Below are positions 7,865 to 13,814 of a DNA stretch of 38,104 nucleotides, one piece after another. The DNA lies in IMG/VR virus record IMGVR_UViG_3300045051_000100, positions 1 through 38,104 of that record; one strand, written 5' to 3'. The notes under the pieces are model-generated. The model saw only the letters and a program-made list of their open reading frames with translations. It did no database searches and had not been told where the DNA came from. Within the stretch, counting starts at the first letter, position 1. Every line of letters starts with the position of its first letter. The position numbers were made by a program, and so were the translations under genes. Source of the stretch: a virus.

Positions 7865-8613
7865 AAAACCCTAACATAGAAACTACTGTAGTCTTTGGTG
7901 ATGTACATGGGGTCTACTACGACAAAAAGGCGTGGTCTATTCTTTTACAGGTGATAGACGACATCAAACCCGATAGAGTGATAATCAACGGCGACTTCAT
8001 GGACTGCTACTCTATTAGTTCATTCGACAAAGACCCTAGCCGTGATTTCAACTTGCAAGATGAGTACGAACAGGCCAACACTTTACTGGACGAATTAGGT
8101 AGGGTGCATACTGGCAAAACGGTATTTGTGTATGGCAATCACTGTGCTAGACAAAAGCGCAACATCTGGAAAAACACACCTGAGTATGATTGCATTCCTG
8201 AACTGACTATCGAAGGTAAGTTGCATTTAGAAGAGCGAGGGTTTGAGGTGGTCAAGCCAAAAGGTAAAGATGCTTATTACCAACTTGGAAAGATCAAGGT
8301 TGGCCATTTTAACAAGGCTGCTCAAGCATCTGCCTACACTGAGAAGTGGCTAGTCGATAAATACGGTTGTTGTATCGTACAGGGGCATTCACACCGTCTG
8401 GGCAAGCATTATAAGACTATGAATGGCGATACAATAGTCGGGGTTGGTTCAGGCTGTTTATGCGACCTCAATCCAGAATATGTCTCAGACCCTAACTGGC
8501 AGCAGGGCTTCGTCGTAATAGATAAAGTAAAAGTAGGTAAGTGGTTTCAAATACAAGACGTACCAATTATTAAACACACCACATTATTTAACGGAAAGGT
8601 TTATTCAGCATGA
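7861..8613 (+). CDS. Calcineurin-like metallophosphoesterase
   Basis: 250 residues from ATG 7861, which overlaps the previous stop by ATGA. The full metal-site series is present: GDVHG near residue 14, GDFMD, YGNHCARQ, and GHSHR near residue 178, with HF in KVGHFNKAAQ as an additional ligand. These define a class III-type metallophosphoesterase of the phage/DNA-repair type. It could be a nuclease or a nucleotidase. The neighbouring DUF1599 gene favours a nucleic-acid or nucleotide role. Confidence 0.8.
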   Translation: MKNPNIETTVVFGDVHGVYYDKKAWSILLQVIDDIKPDRVIINGDFMDCYSISSFDKDPSRDFNLQDEYEQANTLLDELGRVHTGKTVFVYGNHCARQKRNIWKNTPEYDCIPELTIEGKLHLEERGFEVVKPKGKDAYYQLGKIKVGHFNKAAQASAYTEKWLVDKYGCCIVQGHSHRLGKHYKTMNGDTIVGVGSGCLCDLNPEYVSDPNWQQGFVVIDKVKVGKWFQIQDVPIIKHTTLFNGKVYSA

Positions 8614-8684
8614 TTTTACTAACAGTATTTATAGTTATACTGGCGTTTTTTGTCGGTAGATTTTTTGGAGGTTTAGATGAGTGA
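8610..8684 (+). CDS. 24-residue membrane peptide
   Basis: A short frame (MILLTVFIVILAFFVGRFFGG...) starts on the ATGA of the phosphoesterase stop and overlaps the next start. It is a single hydrophobic span, and the GGAGG SD of the next gene lies within it. Its function is unknown. Confidence 0.45.
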   Translation: MILLTVFIVILAFFVGRFFGGLDE

Positions 8685-8928
8685 AGTATTTAACCACACA
8701 GAACAGCCCACACAGCGCTTACTAGACCGCCATGATGAGTTAGTACGCCTAACTGAACTTGTAGACCACACAGAGCCACGTAGAAGCCAAATAGAGCATG
8801 AGATGACCTGCCTAGTCTTTGAGTTGACGCTTAGAACGCTCGACGAACCTATGCCTAGTATGGAGTTAGAAGTGCCAATGGGATTACTGACTGTCCTACA
8901 CGATGACGACATAGAGATTATTGACTGA
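8677..8928 (+). CDS. Hypothetical acidic protein, 83 residues
   Basis: GGAGG SD, ATG start. The protein is helical and charged (RLLDRHDELVRLTELVDHTEPRRSQIEHEM), ending DDDIEIID. Last gene of the unit before the convergent terminators. No family recognised. Confidence 0.55.
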   Translation: MSEVFNHTEQPTQRLLDRHDELVRLTELVDHTEPRRSQIEHEMTCLVFELTLRTLDEPMPSMELEVPMGLLTVLHDDDIEIID

Positions 8929-8964
8929 TTTCTAACATACACTTTAGTCGTAAACTGCTACTAT

Positions 8965-9001
8965 AAAAACAGCCAGCTCCTGTTGTCTATTCGGGAGCTG
9001 G
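8965..9001 (-). terminator. Leftward Rho-independent terminator
   Basis: Read on the minus strand, CCAGCTCC and GGAGCTGG form a perfect 8-bp stem (arms 8994-9001 and 8973-8980) with a 13-base loop, followed by CTGTTTTTAT. It ends the leftward unit. The same CCAGCTCC plus poly-A wording recurs at 10674-10691. Confidence 0.75.
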
Positions 9002-9017
9002 TGCTATAATGTTCCAA

Positions 9018-9065
9018 AAGGTACGCTTCTCGTGGTCACGTGCAGGGAGGGCGTATCTTTTTATT
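9018..9065. terminator. Bidirectional terminator between convergent units
   Basis: AAGGTACGC (9018-9026) pairs with GCGTATCTT (9051-9059) through nine pairs including one G-T. T-rich tails follow on the plus strand (TTTTTATTTTT), with a shorter T-run on the minus strand. It ends the 6.7-8.9 kb rightward unit. The region 8929-9060 otherwise has no gene. Confidence 0.7.
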
Positions 9066-9276
9066 TTTGGGCGTGGGTGTGTAGGTGTTTATCTACTACT
9101 ATTCGTAGAGGAACTGGACTAGGCTTACCAAGTTTAGCGTTTATTCGGGCCAATGATTCGGCTGAACGCTGATTAAAGTCTTTGATAATATCTGATTTGT
9201 ACCGTCTACCAACTGTTGCTGTAGGGCAGAACTCTCGCCCTATTGACTTGATAGATCCTGGTTTGTAGTCGCTCAT
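9061..9276 (-). CDS. Hypothetical basic protein, 71 residues
   Basis: Last gene of the leftward unit. It is rich in Lys/Arg (MSDYKPGSIKSIGREF, GRRYKSDIIKDFNQRS) and ends in HLHTHAQK. Its start overlaps the upstream gene stop by ATGA. A small DNA-binding role is possible, but no fold was recognised. The stop lies at the edge of the bidirectional terminator. Confidence 0.55.
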   Translation of the reverse strand: MSDYKPGSIKSIGREFCPTATVGRRYKSDIIKDFNQRSAESLARINAKLGKPSPVPLRIVVDKHLHTHAQK

Positions 9277-9602
9277 GACATCATTCTCTTTATTTCGGCT
9301 ATCTTAGCAGGAGTGACGATACCGCGACGGACACCACTGTCCGGTACACCGTTACGCTTCTTATCCCACTCATCTAACTTGACGGATTGGTGTTTAGACG
9401 CTAACTCCAAATGTGCCGGTAGTGGGCGGCTGTTCCCATTTTTATCAATCGGTATAAACTTAAAGGCTACAATTACGTCCTCACCTTTTGATCGTTCTTT
9501 GTTAATTATATGATAACCTACACCATAATTGGCTAACTCGACTACCTTTTTACCTCGTTCGTCGTTACTTGTATACCTGGCTAACGCCCACTCATACTGC
9601 AT
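9273..9602 (-). CDS. Hypothetical protein, 109 residues
   Basis: Middle gene of the leftward replication unit, one base after the initiator-like gene. The sequence is mixed alpha/beta with EWALARYTSNDERGKKVVE, a GEDVIVAFKFIPID strand pair and a C-terminal AKIAEIKRMM helix. No family was recognised. Partnership with the replication initiator is suggested only by position. Confidence 0.55.
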   Translation of the reverse strand: MQYEWALARYTSNDERGKKVVELANYGVGYHIINKERSKGEDVIVAFKFIPIDKNGNSRPLPAHLELASKHQSVKLDEWDKKRNGVPDSGVRRGIVTPAKIAEIKRMMS

Positions 9603-9603
9603 A

Positions 9604-10302
9604 TTAAAACTCCAATTCCGTTAATTTACCTTTATACCCTTGAGACTCGTACTTACTAGACCACTCCTCGGCTTTTTCAACTGATTGTAAACACCAATAA
9701 GGGTCAGCTATCCAACAACGTGGATTGTCGCCCATATGGAAACTACTTTTACTGATAGCTTCACAGGCTTTGATGATGTTCTCTTTTCCGGTGTCTTTTA
9801 GTCGTGTTGATAAAATCTTTCTCCTTTTATCAGTTAGTTTATATTGGTTCGTGTTTTTTCCAAATAGTTTACAAATAGATTCATGAAGAGGTTGATATTG
9901 CGAATGCAATTCGACATTACTATTATTCTTACTTCTTACTTCTTTACTTCTTGTTAGAGTGTTACTGGGGGTGTTACTGGAAGTGTTACTGGGGGTGTTA
10001 CTTAATGTGTTACCATTGCCTTGATATTCAGACCATTTACAGATTGATATTACAGAATACCTAGTGTTACTGTCTAGTGTTACCATTTCGGCTTTTTTTA
10101 ACCTAGAAATTGCTTTGTATATTGTCGTGGCTTTGATATTGCCACAATGCTTCTCTAGCTGGTATCGCCCACCAGACCATGATCCAGTTTTTCTATCGAC
10201 TAACAAAAGTAGCGTTTCAAATACCTTCCAGGCGGTATCGTCGTATAGGCGTACATTGTTTTCTAAAACTTGGCGGTGTAGTTTTATCCAACCGTCATTC
10301 AT
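9604..10302 (-). CDS. Replication initiator-like protein (phage O / DnaD-type), containing iterons
   Basis: 232 residues. Residues 1-95 look like a winged-helix domain of phage replisome organisers: GWIKLHRQVLEN, DDTAWKVFETLLLLVDRK, TTIYKAISRLKKAEMV. Residues 95-125 are a low-complexity Ser-Asn-Thr-Pro linker encoded by a DNA repeat array. The C-terminal part (KRRKILSTRLKDTGKENIIKA... NPRCWIADPYWCLQSVEKAEEW) matches the C-terminal segment seen in Gram-positive phage replication proteins that load host helicase. As in phage lambda O, the origin may lie in the linker-coding region. It is the first gene of the leftward unit. Confidence 0.72.
   Translation of the reverse strand: MNDGWIKLHRQVLENNVRLYDDTAWKVFETLLLLVDRKTGSWSGGRYQLEKHCGNIKATTIYKAISRLKKAEMVTLDSNTRYSVISICKWSEYQGNGNTLSNTPSNTSSNTPSNTLTRSKEVRSKNNSNVELHSQYQPLHESICKLFGKNTNQYKLTDKRRKILSTRLKDTGKENIIKACEAISKSSFHMGDNPRCWIADPYWCLQSVEKAEEWSSKYESQGYKGKLTELEF
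9959..10083 (-). repeat. Iteron array inside the initiator gene, putative replication origin
   Basis: The plus-strand 7-mer GTGTTAC starts at 9959, 9971, 9983, 9995 and 10007, an exact 12-base period, with two further copies at 10064 and 10077. Two copies are the full GTGTTACTGGGG. The bases at 9875-9957 to the left are A/T-rich with pyrimidine repeats (TTACTTC-type), a candidate unwinding element. The placement inside a replication initiator matches the lambda ori plan. Confidence 0.65.
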
Positions 10303-10316
10303 ACCTTACTTGCCCC

Positions 10317-10349
10317 ATAAAAGAAACCCTCTTCCTTTCGGTTGAGGGT
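10317..10349 (-). terminator. Leader hairpin with T-run before the initiator gene (possible attenuator)
   Basis: On the minus strand ACCCTC and GAGGGT form a 6-bp stem with a 12-base loop, followed by TTTCTTTT. It lies between the proximal leftward promoter and the gene start at 10302. This could be an attenuator or a weak terminator. The short stem keeps confidence moderate. Confidence 0.45.
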
Positions 10350-10368
10350 GTGTCTTCGCGATACACTT

Positions 10369-10398
10369 AATATAGCATAATCACGTTACGCCCTGCAA
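10369..10398 (-). promoter_or_regulatory. Proximal leftward promoter
   Basis: Minus strand: TTGCAG (10398-10393), an 18-base spacer, and TATATT (10374-10369), with TATGC just before the -10 giving an extended -10 element. The expected start near 10362 lies inside the left arm of the inverted repeat. It drives the initiator unit. Confidence 0.6.
10375..10390. repeat. 16-base direct repeat, copy 1 (operator candidate)
   Basis: GCATAATCACGTTACG lies over the spacer of the proximal leftward promoter. The second copy at 10481-10496 differs at one base (A to G). A site placed over a promoter spacer and repeated about 106 bases away is typical of regulator binding. Confidence 0.55.
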
Positions 10399-10480
10399 CC
10401 TTTATTTTTGTTTCATATCGTCAAATCGCGAAGACGATACTTGCCAGTAGTATATACCTTTTTTCTTGGATTGACAATAG

Positions 10481-10496
10481 GCATAATCACGTTGCG
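10481..10496. repeat. 16-base direct repeat, copy 2
   Basis: GCATAATCACGTTGCG, one mismatch to the copy at 10375-10390. TTGACA lies just upstream at 10471-10476, but no convincing -10 follows on the plus strand. A weak leftward -10 (TATTGT) abuts it on the minus strand. Confidence 0.5.
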
Positions 10497-10514
10497 GATA
10501 AACTGTGTAAAAGT

Positions 10515-10545
10515 AAAAGAGCCGTACACACTGGTCGGCTCTTTT
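10515..10545. terminator. Bidirectional terminator in the control region
   Basis: AAAAGAGCCG (10515-10524) and CGGCTCTTTT (10536-10545) form a perfect 10-bp stem with an 11-base loop. T-rich ends occur on both strands. It sits between the distal and proximal leftward promoters, so it could set how much distal transcription reaches the initiator gene. Confidence 0.75.
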
Positions 10546-10643
10546 TGTATAGCTTCGATTATCATAGGGGGATAATCTTATTCACTTTAGAAGGTACTTG
10601 TTAGTTCGTATCTACGCCAGTAGGTGATCCTAACAATGATTGG

Positions 10644-10673
10644 ATATTAGCATAAGTGGCATTTAGTTGTCAA
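10644..10673 (-). promoter_or_regulatory. Distal leftward promoter
   Basis: Minus strand: TTGACA (10673-10668), an 18-base spacer, and TAATAT (10649-10644) with TATGC directly before it. This is an almost consensus extended -10 promoter. Its transcript of about 335 leader bases would pass the 10515-10545 hairpin, both 16-base repeats and the attenuator-like hairpin. Confidence 0.65.
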
Positions 10674-10683
10674 TAAAAACAGA

Positions 10684-10748
10684 CCAGCTCCGTAGAATGG
10701 ATTATCGTTACCGGTAAGGGTGGGCATCACCGGTTAAGAATAAGCTGG
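10684..10748. other. Nested inverted-repeat structure next to the distal leftward promoter
   Basis: Outer arms CCAGCT (10684-10689) and AGCTGG (10743-10748) enclose an inner stem built from TTACCGGT (10708-10715) and ACCGGT (10729-10734). On the minus strand the structure is followed by a TCTGTTTTTATT tail that runs into the -35 box of the distal promoter, so it could insulate that promoter from leftward read-through. The whole stretch 10303-10864 (562 bases) has no gene and holds only these control elements. Confidence 0.45.
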
Positions 10749-10800
10749 CCCATTTGTTATATTGTACTACACGGTTGTGGAAAACTCAAGCGTAAACTAC

Positions 10801-10829
10801 TTGCAAATACCCAAACATTAGCGTAGAAT
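10801..10829 (+). promoter_or_regulatory. Rightward promoter of the recombination unit
   Basis: TTGCAA at 10801-10806, a 17-base spacer, and TAGAAT at 10824-10829. The spacer contains AAACATTAGCG, close to the AACATAAGC of the promoters near 6662 and 13655. The expected start near 10836 lies 29 bases before the first gene. Confidence 0.6.
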
Positions 10830-10864
10830 AAGTAGTAGGTAATAACGTAGAAAGGATTACGCAA

Positions 10865-11077
10865 GTGACGCAAATATATTCAAACGGTGCAATAGTCGAA
10901 GACTTAGCTGGTGAGGTACTAGCAGTTACAAATGGTGAGGTATCAGTAACATTAAACGACGTAGATGCCGGTGACTTTGTCAACGAGTTTACAATTGACG
11001 AAGTATTAAACCAGTACGAGTTCTCAGACGTATTTGACTGGTGTGCTAAACGAATGGAGGAAAACAATGAAGATTAA
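10865..11077 (+). CDS. Hypothetical acidic protein, first gene of the recombination unit
   Basis: 70 residues, GTG start behind AAAGGA. Strongly acidic (VTLNDVDAGDFVNEFTIDEVLNQYEF) with a short C-terminal helix FDWCAKRMEENNED. No family recognised. Acidic early proteins sometimes mimic DNA or inhibit host enzymes, but nothing here shows that. Confidence 0.55.
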   Translation: MTQIYSNGAIVEDLAGEVLAVTNGEVSVTLNDVDAGDFVNEFTIDEVLNQYEFSDVFDWCAKRMEENNED

Positions 11078-11153
11078 AATAACTACGATTAAAAGTGAAT
11101 ACCCACTCGGAACTACCGACGGTATAGATTACACAATAATACCAAGGAGATAA
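11067..11153 (+). CDS. 28-residue small protein
   Basis: ATG 11067 overlaps the previous gene and has GGAGG six bases upstream. The peptide (MKIKITTIKSEYPLGTTDG...) is beta-like, and its end contains the AAGGAG SD for the ERF gene. Function unknown; it could serve translational coupling. Confidence 0.45.
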   Translation: MKIKITTIKSEYPLGTTDGIDYTIIPRR

Positions 11154-11154
11154 T

Positions 11155-11754
11155 ATGAAATCACTATACAAAGCACTAGCCGACTTCCAACAGGTAGTAC
11201 CACACATTTACAAAGGTACATCTGGTTATAACTATAAGTATGCTGATTGGGGTCAGATACTAGACATAGTAAACCCACTACTTAAAAAGCACGGTCTAGG
11301 GTTCACTCAATTACTAGACGGAACTAACTTAAAGACAGTTCTATTCCATGTTGAATCGGGCGAGACTATTGAAGCATCAGTATATATCCCACAAGACGTT
11401 GAATTACAAAAGATGAACACATTTCAAGTAATCGGGTCTGGTATAACTTACTACCGTCGTTACTCATTAAGTGCCATCCTAGGACTTGTAACTGACGAAG
11501 ACGCAGACGCAAGTGGTGAACAGGTACGACCCAAACCTACAACCGTAATTCGTGATCGTGCAGCCGAACAAGCAGAAGCCGAGGCTGACATACTAACTAG
11601 GGCAAAAAAGACTATCAACGAAACCCTAGAAGCACACGACTACATACGAGCAGACAGTAAAAAGACATTCATTAAAGGTGTACTATCCAAGACTACGATT
11701 GATACTATTGACGACGCTGACCTTGTTATGGATGCGCTTGAGAACGAGGCGTAA
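11155..11754 (+). CDS. erf: ERF-family single-strand annealing protein
   Basis: 199 residues. The signature of the ERF superfamily is plain: SLYKALADFQQVVPHIYKG, then YNYKYADWGQILDIVNPLLKKHGLGF, a HVESGETIEASVYIP strand, and FQVIGSGITYYRRYSLSAILGLVTDEDADA. Such proteins bind and anneal single-stranded DNA for recombination or concatemer formation. The C-terminal 60 residues are helical and variable. It is followed by two nucleases and a methyltransferase, forming a recombination/DNA-processing operon. Confidence 0.85.
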   Translation: MKSLYKALADFQQVVPHIYKGTSGYNYKYADWGQILDIVNPLLKKHGLGFTQLLDGTNLKTVLFHVESGETIEASVYIPQDVELQKMNTFQVIGSGITYYRRYSLSAILGLVTDEDADASGEQVRPKPTTVIRDRAAEQAEAEADILTRAKKTINETLEAHDYIRADSKKTFIKGVLSKTTIDTIDDADLVMDALENEA

Positions 11755-12104
11755 TGAAAGCGGTACAATTTCCAGCGTTACTAGAAAGCGTGTCTACTAA
11801 AAAAGACCGGTCATTGAAAGTTGTTCTATCAACCCAAGAGATGAACGAAGACGATATGGCATCTCTATTTCAATACCGTGACGGTGTAGGGTACGTTACA
11901 TTCACGCCAACAGCTAAGTCTGACATAGCAGTACCGAACGCACCTATTGAGTCAGGCGAAAAATCACCGTCACAACGTCTTAGGAACGTACTATGGGTTC
12001 TTTGGGAACAGCGATATAAGCAACAGTATGACGACCCAGACATATTCTATATATGGTATATGAATAAAATAATCGACCAAGTAAAGGATAAACTAGATGC
12101 TTGA
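11754..12104 (+). CDS. Hypothetical protein linked to ERF
   Basis: 116 residues starting on the TAATG of the ERF stop. A beta-rich N-terminus (MKAVQFPALLESVSTKKDRSLKVVLSTQEM) precedes a helical C-terminus (SPSQRLRNVLWVLWEQRYKQQYDDPDIFYIWYMNKIIDQVKDKL). Proteins of this size and shape often follow recombinase genes in phages. The function is not known to me. Confidence 0.6.
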   Translation: MKAVQFPALLESVSTKKDRSLKVVLSTQEMNEDDMASLFQYRDGVGYVTFTPTAKSDIAVPNAPIESGEKSPSQRLRNVLWVLWEQRYKQQYDDPDIFYIWYMNKIIDQVKDKLDA

Positions 12105-12201
12105 CGAGATGCTATTAGATAAATGGATATTCACATTAAGGCGAGTAGGCCGTAAACAGATGACAGGTTATGAGTTATGGCAGAGTTGGATAGAGAACTA
12201 A
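12097..12201 (+). CDS. 34-residue small protein
   Basis: The frame at ATG 12097 overlaps the previous gene by 8 bases and has AAAGGA upstream. It encodes MLDEMLLDKWIFTLRRVGRK and a Trp-rich end (ELWQSWIEN). No family recognised. Confidence 0.45.
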   Translation: MLDEMLLDKWIFTLRRVGRKQMTGYELWQSWIEN

Positions 12202-12209
12202 CAATAACA

Positions 12210-12272
12210 GTGAGCGAAATACTAGATTGGATACACAGGTGGCATGACAACCAGCGAAAAAAACAAACTTGA
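12210..12272 (+). CDS. Possible 20-residue peptide
   Basis: GTG 12210 opens MSEILDWIHRWHDNQRKKQT and closes inside the following HNH gene. There is no clear SD. It may be chance, or it may couple translation into the HNH gene, whose own SD is poor. Confidence 0.2.
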   Translation: MSEILDWIHRWHDNQRKKQT

Positions 12273-12591
12273 TAAACTATGGAAAGAAACAATACATACA
12301 CGCGATAAGTTTTGTCAGGTATGTGGCCAAACTAAGTCTCGACTCAATGCCCATCACATTATAGGTAGGCGCAACTTAAACTTACGGTGGGAACTACAAA
12401 ATGGCATCTTGCTGTGTGCTGGCGACCACACCCTCAGAACTAAGTCGGCTCACCAAGACCCTTTATGGTTCAGCCAGTGGTTTCAAGAAGAGTACCCAGA
12501 GCGATACGAACACATAACATCTAACCGCATCAATAATGGTTTAAAGCATGACTTTGACTATTGGAAAGAACATATATGTTCGTCGAAATGA
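12244..12591 (+). CDS. HNH nuclease, possibly NinG/Rap-like recombination endonuclease
   Basis: 115 residues. HTRDKFCQVCGQTKSRLNAHHIIGRRNLNLRWELQNGILLC contains the first CxxC, the HH pair, the Asn and a later Cys/His of the His-Me finger. A GDH follows where many HNH proteins have a second CxxC. Unlike the three late-region HNH genes it lacks NUMOD repeats and lies in the recombination unit, so a NinG-like role in recombination is more likely than homing. Homing remains possible. Confidence 0.7.
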   Translation: MTTSEKNKLDKLWKETIHTRDKFCQVCGQTKSRLNAHHIIGRRNLNLRWELQNGILLCAGDHTLRTKSAHQDPLWFSQWFQEEYPERYEHITSNRINNGLKHDFDYWKEHICSSK

Positions 12592-13040
12592 CTGAAACTG
12601 AGCGACGCATAGCCCAATTTATCGCCAAGTGCCGTGATGCTGCTTGCCGGTCAAACAACGTCACTGATAAGCAGCAGGGCAATCAAGACCCATCACAAAT
12701 AGAGTATGATGGTATATTAAGTGAAATGGCTGTAGCTAAGAAATTAAACCTGTACCCAGACTTCACCACCCAAGTAAGAAAAGGTGGTTACGATCTACTA
12801 TGGGGTGATAAACGAGTAGATGTTAAGTCCACCCGATACAACAATGTAATTTTATGTATCAGTATAACTAAACCAGTTGATGCCTGTGACTTATACATAT
12901 CCACCCGAATTACCACAGATGATAACGTCGAGATGATAGGTTGTATTGAATCAGATAAAGCCATACACGCAGACAATGTAGGCGATCTAGGGCATGGTAA
13001 GTGTTACGTTATAGACGTAGGAAAGTTGAGGAAGTTTTGA
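12576..13040 (+). CDS. PD-(D/E)XK-like nuclease, possible resolvase
   Basis: Starts considered are ATG 12576 (GGAAAG seven bases upstream, 154 residues) and ATG 12588, which overlaps the previous stop as ATGA; the choice is uncertain. The helical N-terminus (RRIAQFIAKCRDAACR) has a conserved-looking Glu in YDGILSEMAVAKKL. Then GGYDLLWGDKRVDVKSTR gives the D...(D)xK core of the PD-(D/E)XK fold. The gene order with ERF and HNH supports a DNA-processing role. Confidence 0.65.
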   Translation: MFVEMTETERRIAQFIAKCRDAACRSNNVTDKQQGNQDPSQIEYDGILSEMAVAKKLNLYPDFTTQVRKGGYDLLWGDKRVDVKSTRYNNVILCISITKPVDACDLYISTRITTDDNVEMIGCIESDKAIHADNVGDLGHGKCYVIDVGKLRKF

Positions 13041-13627
13041 ATAAGGATTGGACTGGAAATAAGAAATCTACATTTGTAACCTTAGGCGCAAGTAGCCATA
13101 CAGATAGGGAACGCCAAGAAGATGATTACTATGCAACCGACCCTAAGACGGTATTTGAACTATTATCGCATGAGATATTTAGTGGTTCAATATGGGAGTG
13201 TTGCTGTGGTGAGGGTCATCTTTCAAAAGAATTGGTTAGGGCAGGTTTTGATGTAGTGTCTACAGATTTAATAGACCGAGGTTATGGTCAGGGGGGGGTA
13301 GACTTTTTCCTAGAAGACAAACTATTGGCTAACAATATCATTACTAACCCACCATATAAGTACGCTACACAGGCAGTTGAGCACTCTATCAAATTAGGGG
13401 CTGATAAAGTTGCTATGTTCCTTAAACTCACATTCTTAGAGGGAAAGGCTAGAAATGCACTATTCAAAAAATACCCACCTAAAAAAGTATGGGTCTATTC
13501 TAGCCGTCGGCAAGTCGCAATCAATGGCGATCCTGAAATGTTCAAAAAAAGTAGTGCTGCTGCGTATGCTTGGTTTGTATGGGAAAAAGGATATGAGGGT
13601 GATACTACTATCGGGTGGATACTATGA
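13037..13627 (+). CDS. Phage DNA adenine-type methyltransferase
   Basis: I chose TTG 13037, which overlaps the previous stop as TTGA, with GAGGA just upstream (196 residues). Residues include DDYYATDPKTVFELL, the AdoMet site IWECCCGEGHLSKEL, VVSTDLIDRGYG, and the catalytic ITNPPYKYA (an N-P-P-Y variant of DPPY). MFLKLTFLEGKARNALF and YAWFVWEKGY follow. This is the phage N6-adenine-like methyltransferase family, without a specificity-domain extension. A run of eight G at 13291-13298 lies in the Gly-Gly codons. The target sequence is unknown. Confidence 0.82.
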   Translation: MNKDWTGNKKSTFVTLGASSHTDRERQEDDYYATDPKTVFELLSHEIFSGSIWECCCGEGHLSKELVRAGFDVVSTDLIDRGYGQGGVDFFLEDKLLANNIITNPPYKYATQAVEHSIKLGADKVAMFLKLTFLEGKARNALFKKYPPKKVWVYSSRRQVAINGDPEMFKKSSAAAYAWFVWEKGYEGDTTIGWIL

Positions 13628-13628
13628 C

Positions 13629-13637
13629 TTATCCACA
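13629..13637 (+). promoter_or_regulatory. DnaA-box-like sequence
   Basis: TTATCCACA matches the DnaA consensus exactly, just after the methyltransferase gene and 17 bases before the early promoter. A single box is weak evidence for an origin. It might help regulate the promoter or be chance. Confidence 0.3.
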
Positions 13638-13654
13638 GCCTAGCATAAGCATAC

Positions 13655-13683
13655 TTGACATAACATAAGCGACGTGCTAATAT
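13655..13683 (+). promoter_or_regulatory. Strong rightward promoter of the early small-gene unit
   Basis: TTGACA at 13655-13660, a 17-base spacer, and TAATAT at 13678-13683. It is the best match to consensus in the window. The spacer contains AACATAAGC and ends ACGTGC. The expected start is about 13690, exactly at an ATG. Confidence 0.8.
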
Positions 13684-13689
13684 GGGGTT

Positions 13690-13776
13690 ATGACAGAAAC
13701 CGTAGAAATGGATTTTGCCATGAACCAGCTAAGGATAGATAGAGTCCTACGCCACTCCACACTGATAAGGCAATAG
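13690..13776 (+). CDS. Possible leaderless 28-residue ORF or structured leader
   Basis: ATG 13690 coincides with the predicted transcript start, so the frame (MTETVEMDFAMNQLRIDRVL...) would be leaderless. The same stretch contains ATGAACC (13720-13726) and GGTTCAT (13782-13788), a 7-bp closing stem over 69 bases. A structured 5' leader or small RNA is therefore equally possible. Confidence 0.3.
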   Translation: MTETVEMDFAMNQLRIDRVLRHSTLIRQ

Positions 13777-13814
13777 CATACGGTTCATAAATAAACTAAA
13801 CAGGAGACACCACA

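Larger units (their letters stand above)
10352..10435. repeat. 11-bp perfect inverted repeat bracketing the proximal leftward promoter
   Basis: GTCTTCGCGAT (10352-10362) and ATCGCGAAGAC (10425-10435) are exact reverse complements separated by 62 bases, and they enclose the promoter at 10369-10398. The right arm also overlaps a local hairpin (TATCGTC at 10416-10422 with GACGATA at 10433-10439). Paired operators for a looping regulator are a reasonable reading. Confidence 0.6.

Noticed and set aside
8983-9010. Rightward promoter TTGTCT-16-TATAAT with extended -10 producing a short RNA ending at 9065
   Set aside because: The boxes overlap the leftward terminator stem, the -35 is weak and the spacer short. 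The downstream hairpin is already explained as a convergent terminator. A small RNA is possible but unsupported.
9959-10018. CRISPR-like array because of regular repeats
   Set aside because: The 12-base period with a 7-base core, inside a coding region and without spacers, fits iterons rather than CRISPR.
12097-12272. Frameshifted remnant of a larger gene between 12097 and 12272
   Set aside because: The two short frames do not combine into a recognisable protein, and the junction has ordinary spacing for small phage genes.
13629-13637. Second replication origin based on a DnaA box
   Set aside because: Only one exact box is seen, without a cluster or A/T-rich repeat element next to it. The iteron array at 9959-10083 is the better origin candidate.
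13720-13788. tRNA-like element with a 7-bp ATGAACC/GGTTCAT closing stem
   Set aside because: A 3-bp D-like arm and a 4-bp middle stem can be drawn, but there is no T arm with a TTCRA-type loop in either orientation and the length is 69 bases. It is not called as a tRNA.
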